DNA of 64,000 bases from Scatophagus argus (taxonomy: Eukaryota; Chordata; Actinopteri; Scatophagidae): positions 17,600,330 to 17,664,329 of the forward strand of contig NC_058497.1 in the NCBI RefSeq assembly GCF_020382885.2, given 5' to 3'. Below the pieces are notes generated by a model, which saw nothing but the letters and a program-made list of their open reading frames with translations, had not been told where the DNA came from and ran no database searches. Of the stretch, positions 34,856-48,106 are shown piece after piece (positions within the stretch are counted from its first letter, which is position 1; every line of letters begins with the position of its first letter). The translations under genes were made by a program, and so were the position numbers.

Positions 34856-37800
34856 ATGGAGATCTCAGCTCTCTTTATTGGTCTGATTCTGTCTCGGGGC
34901 TTTTATGACCTGAACTCAGCTCTTCCCTTGAATGATTCTGGAGATGCTGTGAAACAAAGGGCTGGGCTTACAGAGGATAGGAGTGGTGCTGGGGTCAGCA
35001 CTGAGGCCTCATCTGTGAAATGTAAGCTTCAGGGTACCAGTCGTCTGCCTGCATTCTCAATGGATGGTGACTACGTTATTGGGGGTGTTTTCTCCATACA
35101 CCACTACGGACAAACAGAGGAGAATAACTACACCACCATGCCTGAGCCACTGAAGTGCACAGGGAGGTCAGTAAGAGGGAGACGTGACACAAAACAATGT
35201 GTTAGAATGTGCGGGAATGGAAATATTTTACAGTGTGTTTACAATTGAGACACAGTATGAAAGTATCTGTAAAAGTGTTAAAAGTGCATGTATATATATA
35301 CATACATATAGAATGTTTCTTTTTTCTATTTTTGTTTTTGTTTGTTTTTTAACTTTGATGATCAGGTAACTAATATTTATTATTGCATATCAGTTGCTGT
35401 CCATAACTTTGAACTGCCGATCTCCCTTAACTTTCTTGTTAAACTGTTAATAGTCTTTATTTGTGTCTAACAAGTGCACACAATAACAGATAGATACGTG
35501 ATGATGTCTATGCAGTATCGACTCTCGTCAGTTGCGCTTCTCACGCGCAATGATCTTCGCCATCGAGGAGATTAACAACAGCTCGGAGCTGCTGCCAGGC
35601 ATCAAACTCGGTTATCAGATCCACGACTCGTGTACTGCAGTGCCCTTAGCACTGCAAGTGGCGTTTGAGCTATTAAATGGTCTGGACCCGGAGTTTTACA
35701 CCGGCAATAATTGCTCACAGTCAGGTATGGTGATGGCCATCGTCGGTGAGTCCAGCTCCACGCGATCCATCACCATGTCGAGAGTCATCGCGTCCTTCAA
35801 CATTCCTCAAGTAAACACTTTTTTGCAATTCTGGCAAATTAGGTGATAAATTTTTACTTATCCCATATTGACTGCATCTGACATTCCACCTGTTAATATT
35901 TTGAATTTATGGCAAAATATGTTTTTAAAGGGCAAATATTTCTTGTCTGTCCGGTTAGAGAATAATACTGTTTTTCCTTCAGGTGAGCCACTTTGCCACT
36001 TGTGCGTGTCTGTCCGATAAGCAGCAGTTCCCGACTTTCTTCAGAACAATCCCGAGTGATCAGTTCCAGGCTGACGCGCTGGCCAAGCTGGTGAAACACT
36101 TTGGCTGGACTTGGATAGGTGCTGTCCGCTCGGATACGGACTATGGCAATAACGGCATGGCGACTTTCCTGCAAGCAGCCCAGAAGGAGGGGATCTGTGT
36201 GGAATACTCTGAATCTTTCAATCGAGCCCACCCACGCAGCAGGATCCAGAGAGTAGCAGACGTTATCCGCAGGTTTCTGCATCACTGATTGAGGCTTTTG
36301 TTCCCTGTGTGACACTGACCCTCTTATCACAACACCAAAAAAAAAAAAAAGTTATAAAAGTATTGCTGAGACCATAACTGTAAATTCTATACACCCCCCC
36401 AAAAAACAACCCAAAAAACTAAACTAAACCATCTGCCATGTTTCATTACATTAACCAGAGGTGTTTTCTGGAAGGGGACAAAGTTTTGGGACAAGGCCCA
36501 GAGCATCTGGGCTTTTTTTGAGGGGTGGTCTCTGCTATTTTCTTGGAACACTACAGCCCAGCCTAAATTTCATTTAATTTCACTGTTTTGTAGGTCAGCA
36601 TCATTTAATGATTATATTTCAATGTGCATCAGTTCAAACAGTAATGGAAATGCTGTCAAAACATTTCAACAACCTGACAGCTGTCTTAATGTCTGCATAG
36701 TCAATAAGAAAGGAAAAAGGACGGCTGTTTTAGCAGAATCCCATTAATTCCTGATTATAAACACTTGCTGCATATACCATGGTCACTTACATAAGTAAAA
36801 AAAAAAAAAGAAAATGAAGGAGAGAGGTCACATTAATATGTGTTATTTCATGCATTTTATAATCAAAATTTTTAAGCTTTTCCAAAAGCTATAACTCTGT
36901 TTTGGTGGTAACTTGATGGTTTGCCTAATACCTGGACTAATGCCATCCCATGAGGTGCATCAGGAACATTGTTCACTAAAGTAAACAGGACAAACCTTTG
37001 ATATGACTTGACAATGGAATATTTTTCCACTCCACTCAGCTGTGAGCCTGATAGGTAAAGCTATGCTGGTAAAATTCAAAGTCAATAACACTGCGTATGG
37101 TTGACAAGCAGTCAGTATAATTTAATAGAATGTGCTTTGCTAGAGACTGTATGAATGATGAAATGAAAGTGTCAGACAGCTCCTCCATACTCAGCAGCCA
37201 AGCAGAAGCAGCACTGAATGCTATGCGTTAGAGATGTATGAATCAGAGTTATTTCTGCAGGCCCTAGATCAGAAAAACAGTGATTCTGATTCATAGTGGC
37301 TGAGCTATGTGTCAATGAAATAAGACGTCATTCATGGGGAAAATATTACTTAAAATGGCTACAGTGATTGTTCAGCAGCACAAATAGTATAATAGAGTAT
37401 TTCTTCATTAACAGCGAGTGTGGGCATTGCACATTGCATTTATTTTCTCTGTCAGAACTACCTTGATACCTGTATTGGTATAATATAACAATCTGTCTCC
37501 ACAGGTCTACGGCGAAGGTTATCGTGGCATTTATAGCCTCTGCAGAACTGAGGGTCCTGCTAGAGGAGCTGTCACTTGAGCCGTCTCCTCCTCGTCAGTG
37601 GATCGGCAGTGAGGCCTGGGTAACCAATAAAGACATGCTGAAGTTCAGCTTCTTTGCTGGAGCCATTGGATTTGGGATTCCGCGATCTGTCATTCCAGGT
37701 CTGAGAGAATTCTTGCTGGATCTCTCTCCCACTAAAGTGGCTGCGTCTCCAGTGCTTACTGAGTTCTGGGAGGAGGCATTCAACTGCAGGCTGGGAAAAA

Positions 37801-40007
37801 GTAAGCATGATATGCATATATTTTAACAGAGGTCGTGCCCACATTTGGATCCTTGTGGTTGCGTTGTTTTGTTGATTGCCTGTCTGGATGGCACCTTGTG
37901 TGTTGAAAAGAACAACAGCTGTGATGAACTTTTTTAAAAAGTTTGTACAGGGAACATTGGAGAGGTGAAATAAAACAAAGTGGAAGCAGAAATTAAAAAT
38001 AAACATATGAACAAATTATAGTATAATATAATTGAAGTAAAGACATGTTCTGTCTCTGTGTTTAGCTGCAGCCGTGGATGAGAGAGTGTGTGACGGATCT
38101 GAAGACATACAGACGCTCCAGAGTCCATACACTGACACATCTCAGCTCCGAATCACTAACATGGTGTACAAGGCTGTTTATGCAATAGCACATGCCATTC
38201 ATAATTCAGTTTGTCAGGAAACAAATTCTACCATTCAGTGTGACAAAATCAACAGGACAGAGTCCAGACTGGTCAGTCAAAATTGATCACTAGACTCTCA
38301 GTACTCTCAATACAATGTACCTTTTATTCATTCAGTTTTTCAAATTTTCATTTCTCATTTCATTACTGTCTTACTTCATCCTCACAGCTTCTCACTCAGC
38401 TGAAGAAAGTAAATTTTTCCCAAAATGGTTATGATGTGTCATTTGATGCCAATGGGGATCCTGTGGCCACATATGAGCTGGTTAACTGGCAACAAAGTGA
38501 AAGTGGCAGCACTGAGTTTGTGACAGTAGGTTTCTATGATGCATCAATGCCAGCAGGCCAGGAGTTCAGTATCAACAGGAACCTCACCTGGATGGAAGGT
38601 AGAATGCAAGTAAGGAGGCCAAAAGCAATTATGAAACATTAGCTACTTTAAGTCTTGTGAGCTCGGAGGCTATCATATGTGTTTTTCTTCTCTTTTGCAA
38701 ACTTTTGCAGTCTGATATAAATAAATTAAGTATCTTCCAAAGTCCCAATGAAATGGTATCAGGAAAGGTTTTCTAAACAAACATTAAGAACAAACAGAAC
38801 GATTACAAGGATCATCAACAATTTTAGCACTCATACTGGAATGTGCATATTGTTTGAAAACACACTGCATAGCACACCTCAATAATTCTAAGTTTGCATC
38901 TATGTGTCAGGTGCCTGTGTCAGTGTGCAGTGACAGCTGTCCTCCAGGAACTCGTAAAGTGCTGCAGAAAGGAAAACCCATCTGCTGTTATGATTGTATA
39001 CTGTGTCCTGAGGGAGAGATTAGCAATGCCACAGGTAACGTTTTTTGTAATGCATGTCGACAACATCTAATATTTGACTGCTAAAAGCCTCTTGATTGGT
39101 TCTTTCAGATTCTCCTGATTGTTTCCCTTGTCCCAAGGAGTTTTGGCCTAATGCAGAGAGAGACTCTTGTCTCCCCAAACCTGTAGAGTTTCTGTCCTTT
39201 GACGAGGTCCTAGGAATCATCCTGGCTGCATTCTCAGTTGCTGGTGCCTGTCTTGCCATTATAACAGCGGCTGTGTTCTTTCATCACAGGACATCCCCGA
39301 TTGTCAGGGCCAACAACTCTGAGCTGAGCTTCCTGCTGCTCTTCTCCCTGACTCTCTGTTTCTTATGTTCATTAACTTTCATTGGAGCACCCACTAAGTG
39401 GTCCTGCATGCTGCGCCACACAGCATTTGGGATCACCTTCGTCCTCTGCATCTCTTGTGTTCTTGGGAAAACAATAGTTGTGTTGATGGCCTTCAAAGCT
39501 ACACTCCCAGGTAGTAACTTCATGAAATGGTTTGGTCCTCCACAGCAAAGAATGACTGTGGTGTCTTTTACATTTGTTCAAGTTTTAATATGTACCATTT
39601 GGTTGGTTCTTAGTCCCCCTTTTCCAATGAAAAACCTGACCACATACAAAGAGAGGATCATCCTGGAGTGTGCATTGGGCTCAGATATTGGGTTCTGGGT
39701 TGTGCTCGGGTACATCGGCCTGCTGGCTGTCTTTTGCTTAGTGTTAGCTGTCTTAGCCCGCAAACTACCTGATAATTTTAATGAAGCCAAATTTATCACC
39801 TTCAGCATGTTGATATTCTGTGCAGTGTGGATCACCTTTATCCCAGCGTATGTCAGCTCTCCTGGGAAATTTACTGTGGCTGTGGAGATATTTGCCATTC
39901 TGGCCTCCAGTTTTGGATTAATTCTGTGTATATTTGCTCCAAAGTGTTTCATCATATTGTTTAAGCCAGAGAAGAACACAAAGAAACATTTAATGAACAA
40001 AAATTAA
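34856..40007 (+). CDS. V2R/OlfC class C receptor, array copy 8
   Basis: Complete 880-aa V2R gene. Exons: 34856-35166, 35516-35810, 35983-36272, 37505-37800, 38066-38271, 38388-38609, 38911-39034, 39109-40007. Signal peptide [19 protein letters not shown] carries an Arg in its hydrophobic stretch. Exon 2 is variable at [20 protein letters not shown]; the pocket serine motif is GESSST followed by RSITMSR. Exon 4 has STAKVIVAF (shared with copy 4) and GFGIPRSV where all others have GFGIQRSV. Exon 5 ends NRTESRL, without the usual SKQ. The gene is mosaic: promoter to intron 1 as copies 2/6, intron 3 as copy 4, 3' flank as copies 6/9. Intron 7 is 74 nt and out of frame. AATAAA at 40025-40030. Confidence 0.93.
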
Positions 40008-42176
40008 CGTAAGACATCTGACATAATAAATAATTATAGGTCCAAGGTAACATATGTCATTCACACATTAAATCTTTTTGATTTAAAAATGTACATGCAT
40101 GATTTAGAATTTTTTAGATTTCTATAGACTATTTAAATATCCTTTGAAATTTAAATGTAAAATTTAATCAGAGTTTGAACATATTGTTCAAAATCTGATT
40201 TCCTCTGCCAAGGAAGTTCATCTTTTGGGTCCTTTTTCCTTCTTGGTTTGTTTTTCTGTTTGTCAAATGACCACACAGAACTTTGTGGAAGAGTGAAGAA
40301 GAAAGGGGAAGAACCCATTAAATATTGAATTGGAACTGAGTCACAGGGATTGTTTCTTACTTTCTTTCATGTTTGTGTGAGTAAGCGCAGTGAGCCTTGG
40401 CAGGATACTTTCTATACATTTTAAACAATCCAGCATGTGATGGAAAAGTTCAGTCGTCCAATAAATATCCAGTTTTAGAAAAAGGATGACGCCATATCAC
40501 AAACTACATTGGACTCAAGAAGAAATAACTGATTTTATGCATTATTAGTATAATTGGACTGCAAATCAACTTAAAAGAAATGAGAGAAAGGTAGAGACAA
40601 GATGAAAGGGAGTTTCATTGCAGGCTACAGTAATAACACTTGGATTTCTGTCACACTGTGTGTACTTGTCCTCTGTCACATTCTTTCTATATCTCATTAT
40701 CTTGTGAAAATGGAAATGTATTGTTTTAGTTTGAAGAGTGACACCACGGTTGCTGTTGCCTGTTGTTGTTCACTTGATGAATTGTAATTTAATTGGGAAA
40801 TGTGAATTTGCTGGATGCCCTGTTAATCGGCACATTTTTAATGAAAGAAACGCTTGTTGGCTGGCAGTCAAGCACAGATGAATCTGATAAAGCAACATGT
40901 AAAATGCATCACTTGATCCTTGTTGTTTTTATTGTAAATTAATGTCAACGTTAATCAAACCATCAATTGTATACTGATGTGCAGAATATTTTTTGTATAT
41001 AGCTGTTTAAATGGCTTTTGACCAATATAAGTAAACCAAGTAACAATCAAGCAACAACCAGGGAAAGCACTGAAGTGCAAACCTGTTACCATAGTTACCA
41101 AATATTTTGCAGAAAAATGTAATGACTTACACAGTCCAATTACAAGACTGATTTCTGATCAGAGTTCCCAATCAGCAGATGGATTGATTAATAGTTCATG
41201 CAAAAATCAGGTATCTACTGTTAGAAGTTGGTTCAGACTCCTGATATTCAGCCAGTCCTCCATCCATCTCCCTCATGCTCTGCAGTGCAGAATTCCCCTA
41301 TACCTACAGTTCAGCATCTCACTGAGCACAAACCGCAGCAACCTCCAGTTCCTGTGCTGCAACATCCTCCGTTTCCTGTGATTCAGCAACCCCATGAGCC
41401 CAAGATGCAACTGCTACTAGTTCTCATGCTGCCTCCATCACCAGATGCAGCAGTCACCAGCTCCAGTGAAGCAGCAATATCTGGTAGGAGTGTTTTTGTA
41501 ACCTTATGTTTCCCTGATGTCGTGGGCTCCCCTGCCAGCGGTCCTGTCATCGGCCTCCAGTCCTACCACCCTGTTGCCAGGCTCTTGCTCCAATCTCAAG
41601 GTGCCAGGCTCCAATCCTGAGCTCCAGACTCATCACTAGTCTTCTAGATCCACCAATGTTGACAGTCTCCAGAGCAGTCCCACCAAAACCACCAGCTTCC
41701 AGGTCAACCTCCAGAGGATTTCCATTTTCACTGCCTGTCATCCAGCATCCAGGTCTTGGCCCTCCAAACCTGCTGTGCCCATTGGTCCTGTCTACTACCC
41801 CGAAATGTGACTTCTATTACTGATATTGTATGGTTTAATGACTGTGGCAGAGGTCCGACAGTGCAAATCTAGTTCTACAAATGAATTTTCAATATGTGCT
41901 AGATAAAATCTAAATACAGACCGAAAAGCCGTTTAATTGAAATATTTGAACATATTTAAAAATTTAATTTAATTTAATTTTTAAAATATTAACACATTTT
42001 GAAATTGAAATGTTTTCAAATACAAAACAGGAAAAAGTTGTATATGTAGAGCAAAATTTTGAATCCGGTATTTACAATGGGAACAGTGGAACAGGGACAG
42101 GGACACAACAGAAAGAAGAGCATGATAATAGACCAGCGACCACCGGGTCAGGACGTTCGGTTTTTCCTGTTTCGTA
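40008..42176. other. Spacer between copies 8 and 9 (2.2 kb)
   Basis: The longest gene-free spacer. 40008-40480 matches the flank behind copy 9 (47117-47540), and 40826-41225 matches that behind copy 6. 41225-41830 is a C-rich block without recognisable coding content, also present in shorter form near 32700 and 47545. From about 42040 it matches the upstream region of pseudogene copy 7. The proline-rich 130-codon open frame at 41228-41620 has no homologue that I recognise and is not called a gene. Confidence 0.6.
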
Positions 42177-42235
42177 GGCTGATGTTCAGTGGAAGGAGGG
42201 GAAATTCTTTTGGAAGCTCTATATAAAACAGTAAA
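42177..42235 (+). promoter_or_regulatory. Core promoter of copy 9
   Basis: GGCTGATGTTCAGTGGAAGG, AGGAGGGGAAA, TATAAAA from 42222, 49 nt before the ATG at 42271. Confidence 0.68.
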
Positions 42236-42270
42236 AGCCCTCAGTATGTTCCCACACAGACACTTGATAA

Positions 42271-45200
42271 ATGGGGATCTCAGCTCATTTTATTGGCCTG
42301 ATTCTGTCTGTGTGTTTGACTGGGCTGAACTCAGCTCTTACCTTGAATGATTCTGGAGATGCTGTGAAACAAAGGGCTGGGCTTACAGAGGATAGGAGTG
42401 GTGCTGGGGTCAGCACTGAGGCCTCATCTGTGAAATGTAAGCTTCAGGGTGATACTCGTCAGCCTGCATTCTCAATGGATGGTGACTATGTTATTGGAGG
42501 TGTTTTCTCCATACACCGCTACAGACACACAGAGACACATAACTACACCACGCTGACTGAGCCTCTGAAGTGCACAGGAAGGTTAGTAAGAGGGAAAAGT
42601 CTTCAATAAGAATACGTTAGAATGTGTGGGGATAGAAATGTTTTATTTTTAAAAAATTTAAAAATGTAAAAATTGTATGATGTGCTTATACTAATGTTGC
42701 AAACCTTATGAACAGTAATAAAAAAATTCTAAAAATTACATATTTTTCTAAAGAATCAATAGATTTTTTTTAAAAAAAAATTGATAGTTAATATTTGCAT
42801 TAAACTTAATGTCAGTTTTGAACTGAAATCTAGCTCTGTGTTTTAAATTGTGGTCAGGTGGCTCTGTAAGTTATCATCCATATCGATGACCTGTAATTCT
42901 TCCTTATTGGGTGTTTTTGATTTGTGAATTGCCCTGATTATATGTCAGTCTGGACAGTGACATGAGCTTCTTTTGCAGCATTGACCCCCGTGAACTGCGC
43001 TTCTCACGCGCAATGATCTTCGCCATCGAGGAGATTAACAACAGCTCGGAGCTGCTGCCAGGCATCAAACTCGGTTATCAGATCCACGACTCGTGTGGCG
43101 CAGTGCCCGTATCGATGCATGTGACATTTCAGCTACTAAACAGCTTGGACCCGGTGTTTTACACGGGCGATGCCTGTTCACAGTCAGGTATGGTGATGGC
43201 CATCGTCGGCGATTCGAGTTCCACTCCATCCATCAGCATGTCGCGCATCCTCGGGGCCTTCAGCATTCCTCTTGTAAACATTTTAAATTTCTATCAAATT
43301 ATTTCTTATGGTATGACAGCTAAGATTTTTTTTTGGTCTGTCCCGCTAAAGAATTGACTCTAAACTAATTGGTTATAAACTGTTATTTTTCCTTCAGGTG
43401 AGCCACTTTGCCACTTGTGCGTGTCTGTCCGATAAGCAGCAGTTCCCGACTTTCTTCAGAACAATCCCGAGTGATCAGTTCCAGGCTGACGCGCTGGCCA
43501 AGCTGGTGAAACACTTTGGCTGGACTTGGATAGGTGCTGTCCGCTCGGATTCGGACTATGGCAATAACGGCATGGCGACTTTCCTGCAAGCAGCCCAGAA
43601 GGAGGGGATCTGTGTGGAATACTCGGAATCTTTCTATCGGACCCACCCACGCAGCAGGATCCAGAGAGTAGCAGACGTCATCCGCAGGTTTCCACATCAC
43701 TGAGTGTGCTTATGTTTCTTTGTGTGACACTGACTTCCTGCTCTTAAAACCACAAAAAATGTTTTGTCAGTAATCAGCTTTTATTGTCTGCTTGGTAAAT
43801 TGTCGTTTTCATGAGGTTTATTTATCTCACTTTTATTACAGATATTGGAATAAAAAAATTTTGTTCCACCCATATTATACATACACAACACCTAATTCAC
43901 ATGTTTCTTTATTTTACCAATCTTTATACCTGTGTCATATAATGTAATGGTGTCCTTTCAGGTCAACAGCAATGGTTGTTGTGGCATTTGTAGCTGCTAC
44001 AGATTTGAGGATCCTAATGGAGGAGCTGTCACGTGAACCATCACCTCCTCGCCAGTGGATCGGCAGTGAGTCCTGGGTAACCAACCAAGATTTGCTGAGG
44101 TTCAGCTTCTGTGCTGGAGCCATTGGATTTGGGATTCAGCGATCTGTCATTCCAGGTGTGAGAGAATTCTTGCTGGATCTCTCTCCCACCAAAGTGGCTG
44201 CGTCTCCAGTGCTTACTGAGTTCTGGGAGGAGGCATTCAACTGCAGGCTGGGAAAAAGTGAGCAAGTTACACTGATTTTTAAAATGGTGTCAATGTTTAA
44301 AGTAAAATAGATGAAAATATATCTGTAAGACACATTAACAGTGTAATGGAAAATGGGCATGTTTTATGAACTAACCTTAACAGTTCAGAGTTTCTGCAAG
44401 CAGGCAGCACAGTGGTGCAGTGGTGAGCACAGTGGTTTGCCTCTTAGCAAGAGAGTTCCAGGTTCGAATCCCGGTCTGGGCCCCTGGGTGCAAACTCTGC
44501 AAACTATCTCTGGATACTCCAGCTTCTTCCAACAACATGCACATTAGGTTAACTAGCTACTCCACATTGCCTCTAGGTGTGTACGTGTGTGGTTGTCTGT
44601 CTTTGTGTGTCAGCCCTGCGATTGACTGGTGAACAGTCCAGGGTGTACCCCACCTCACGCCCATAGTCAGCGGGGATAGACCCCCATGACCCTGAAGAAA
44701 AAACGGTACAGAAAATGAATGGACAGTTTCTGCAAGCAGATTAAACAAAAAAGAGGGGAAAACAATGGAAACAGTAGTAAATGCTATTGTAATATAATTA
44801 TCAAGGTTAAAAACACCATTTTATGTCTGTGTGTTTTCAGCTGCAGCCGTGGATGAGAGAGTGTGTGATGGATCTGAAGACATACAGACGCTCCAGAGCC
44901 AATACACTGACACATCTCAGCTCCGAATCACTAACATGGTGTACAAGGCTGTTTATGCAATAGCACATGCCATTCATAATTCAGTGTGTCAGGAAACAAA
45001 TTCTACAACTCAGTGCGACAAAACCACCAGGATAGAGTCCAAACAGGTCAGTCGAAATGAACAATGAACACCCAAGTGCTCTTAGTTTCACGATAATATA
45101 GCTGTTTTGATATAAATATTCATATTTTACATTTTCCTTTCTCTCCATCACTGTCTTACTTTGCTTCATCCTCACAGCTTCTCACTCAGCTGACGAAAGT

Positions 45201-47116
45201 AAATTTTTCCCAAAATGGTTATGATGTGTCATTTGATGCCAATGGGGATCCTGTGGCCACATATGAGCTGGTTAACTGGCAGAAAAGTGAAAGCGGCAGC
45301 CTTGAGTTGGTGACAGTAGGTTTCTATGATGCATCACTGCCGGCGGGCCAGGAGTTCAGTATCAACAGGAACCTCACCTGGATGGAAGGTAGAACACAAG
45401 TAAGCAGTGGTGGTTAAAGTACACAACTCAGTCAACTTGTCTCAGTCAGCAGATTTAATAAAATACATTGAAAACTGTTGGAATGCATGAAGACAGCTTT
45501 TATTGTCATCTTTTTATAATAATTTGCTGGTAGTTGATTTCGTGAGATGTGCTTGTTTCAAACAGAACAGTGGCAGATGAGATGCTGAGGACAGAGCAGA
45601 AAAACATACAGCCTTCTAGGACAGCAGTAGACCTGGATATACACCACTGTGCCTAGAAATGTATCAGGCAGATGTATTTTTAATGTGTTTGGACAGAAGC
45701 AGATATTTTTTTCAATACACATCAGGAGTTTTCCAGTTGTACTTACAACAGAAGCATCGCAAGTCATCATCTTCACTTGCCATAATCATCACCACTACTA
45801 CAAAAACTGGAAACACTTTGCACTTGAGTGACAGGAATGGGAGTCAGGGCATAATGTAACTGATTTTGCTTCTGTGATAAAGTATGCCTTGTTGCCACTG
45901 AGAAAAGAAGAGCAAATCTATCTGCTGGTTTCAAAGCTATGCTTGACACTAAAGGGTAGCAGGAACCTTCACAGAAATAGAAATAAAAGAGTTTGATTGT
46001 ATCTCCATGTCAGGTCCCTGTGTCAGTGTGCAGTGACAGCTGTCCTCCAGGAACTCGTAAAGTGCTGCAGAAAGGAAAACCCATCTGCTGCTATGATTGT
46101 ATACTGTGTCCTGAGGGAGAGATTAGCAATGCTACAGGTAACTTTTTGGTTCTCATGCATGTCGACATCAAATATTCGCCCGCTAAAAGTTCTTTTTGGG
46201 TCATTTTTTCTTTTCAGATTCTCCTGATTGTTTCCCTTGTCCCAAGGAGTTCTGGCCTAATGCAGAGAGAGACTCTTGTCTCCCCAAACCTGTAGAGTTT
46301 CTGTCCTTTGACGAGGTCCTAGGAATCATCCTGGCTGCATTCTCAGTTGCTGGTGCCTGTCTTGCCATTATAACAGCGGCTGTGTTCTTTCATCACAGGA
46401 CATCCCCGATTGTCAGGGCCAACAACTCTGAGCTGAGCTTCCTGCTGCTCTTCTCCCTGACTCTCTGTTTCTTATGTTCATTAACTTTCATTGGAGCACC
46501 CACTGAGTGGTCCTGCATGCTGCGCCACACAGCATTTGGGATCACCTTCGTCCTCTGCATCTCTTGTGTTCTTGGGAAAACAATAGTTGTGCTGATGGCC
46601 TTCAAAGCTACACTCCCAGGTAGTAACGTCATGAAATGGTTTGGTCCTCCACAGCAAAGAATGACTGTGGTGTCTTTTACATTTGTTCAAGTTTTAATAT
46701 GTACCATTTGGTTGGTTCTTAGTCCCCCTTTTCCAAAGAAAAACCTGACCACATACAAAGAGAGGATCATCCTGGAGTGTGCATTGGGCTCAGATATTGG
46801 GTTCTGGGTTGTGCTCGGGTACATCGGCCTGCTGGCTGCCTTTTGCTTAGTGTTAGCTGTCTTAGCCCGCAAACTACCTGATAATTTTAATGAAGCCAAG
46901 CTTATCACCTTCAGCATGTTGATATTCTGTGCAGTGTGGATCACCTTTATCCCAGCGTATGTCAGCTCTCCTGGGAAATTTACTGTGGCTGTGGAGATTT
47001 TTGCCATTCTGGCCTCCAGTTTTGGATTGATTCTGTGTATATTTGCTCCAAAGTGTTTCATCATATTGTTTAGGCCAGAGAAGAACACCAAGAAATTTTT
47101 AATGAACAAAACTTAA
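42271..47116 (+). CDS. V2R/OlfC class C receptor, array copy 9
   Basis: Complete 880-aa V2R gene. Exons: 42271-42581, 42979-43273, 43398-43687, 43962-44257, 44841-45046, 45178-45399, 46014-46137, 46218-47116. Signal peptide [19 protein letters not shown], close to pseudogene copy 7. Exon 2 variable stretch [19 protein letters not shown], with GDSSST in the pocket motif (Asp for Glu). Exon 4 reads [18 protein letters not shown] and [18 protein letters not shown]. Exon 6 has QLTKVNF for QLKKVNF. TM segment [11 protein letters not shown] has Lys for Met/Leu, and the tail is [14 protein letters not shown]. Intron 4 holds a SINE with a perfect 15-bp target-site duplication. Intron 7 is 80 nt and out of frame. 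AATAAA at 47134-47139, 18 nt past the stop. Confidence 0.93.
44404..44724 (+). mobile_element. tRNA-derived SINE in intron 4 of copy 9, with perfect target-site duplication
   Basis: Forward SINE, 321 bp. The tRNA-like head has an A-box-like CAGTGGTGCAGTGGTGAGCA and a B box GGTTCGAATCC at 44461-44471; the tail has GGTGTACCCCACCTCACGCC. AGTTTCTGCAAGCAG flanks it on both sides (44389-44403 and 44725-44739) without a mismatch. Copies 3, 10 and 11 show the uninterrupted site in the same intron, so the insertion is specific to copy 9 and younger than the split between these copies. Confidence 0.88.
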
Positions 47117-48106
47117 TGTAAGACATCTGATATAATAAATAATTATCGGCCCAAGGTACCATAGGGCTACGTCATTCACACATTGAATCTTGCTGGTTTA
47201 AAAATGTATGTGCATGATTTAGAATGACATATTTTCTAGATTTCTGTAAAATATTTAAATATCCTTTGAGATACTTAAATTTAAAATTTAATCAGAGTTT
47301 GAACATATTGTTCAAATTCTGATTTCCTCTGCCAAGGGGTTCGTCTTTTGAGTCTGTTTTCCTTTGTTTTTCTGTTTGTCAACATGACTACACAGAACTT
47401 TGTGGAAGGGTGAAATAATGACAAAGGAAGAACCCACTAAATATTGGATTGGAACTGAGTCACAGGGATTGTTTCTTATTTTGTTTCATGTTTGTGTGAG
47501 TAAGGGCCGTGAGCCCTTGGCAGGATACTTTCTATACATTTTTTGCCAGACTCCAGTCCTGACCTCCAGACTCATGACTCGTCTTCTGGATAAATCCACC
47601 AATGTTGACAGTCTCCAGAGTAGTCCAACCAAAACCATCAGCTTCCTGGCCAACCTCCAGAGGATTTCCATTTTCACTGCAGTCATCCTCATGAGTGGCA
47701 TTGCATGTTTGTGTGTCCCCCAGCCTCGCTCTTTGTGAGTCACCAGCATCCAGGTCTTGGCCCTCCAAACCTGTCTACTACTCTACTACATTTGACTTCA
47801 ATTACTTATATTGTATAGTTTAATGATCATGGCAGAGGTCTGTACAGTGTAATTCTAGTTCCACAAATAAATTTTCAGTATGTACTAAATGAAATCTAAA
47901 GGCAGAACAAACGCTGTTTATCTGAAATATTTGAACATCCATCTGTCCATTTTCTATACTGCTTATCCGTCAAGGTCAGAGCTGGAGCCTATCCCAGTTG
48001 ACTACAGGCGAAAGGTGGGGTAAACCCTGGACTGGTCGCCATTCAATTGCAGGGCCAACACACAAACACAGACAAGCACACATTCTCACACACATCATAC
48101 GGTGTG
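47117..48106. other. Spacer after copy 9
   Basis: 47117-47540 matches the flank of copy 8 (40008-40480). 47545-47790 is the C-rich block seen at 41550-41800. 47937-48100 is a SINE fragment. No gene. Confidence 0.6.
47937..48100 (-). mobile_element. SINE tail fragment
   Basis: ATACTGCTTATCCGTCAAGG, CTGGAGCCTATCCCAGTTGA and CCTGGACTGGTCGCC in the same order as the tail half of the SINE at 10838. The tRNA-like head is missing, so it is a fragment; its right end abuts the exon-8 scar at 48107. Confidence 0.65.

Noticed and set aside
41228-41620. Proline-rich 130-codon frame as a possible small gene
   Set aside because: The frame is not kept in the related blocks at 32690 and 47545, and no known domain is recognised.
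44420-44475. Possible tRNA gene (A and B box-like motifs)
   Set aside because: No cloverleaf can be closed; the sequence is the tRNA-derived head of a SINE with a target-site duplication.
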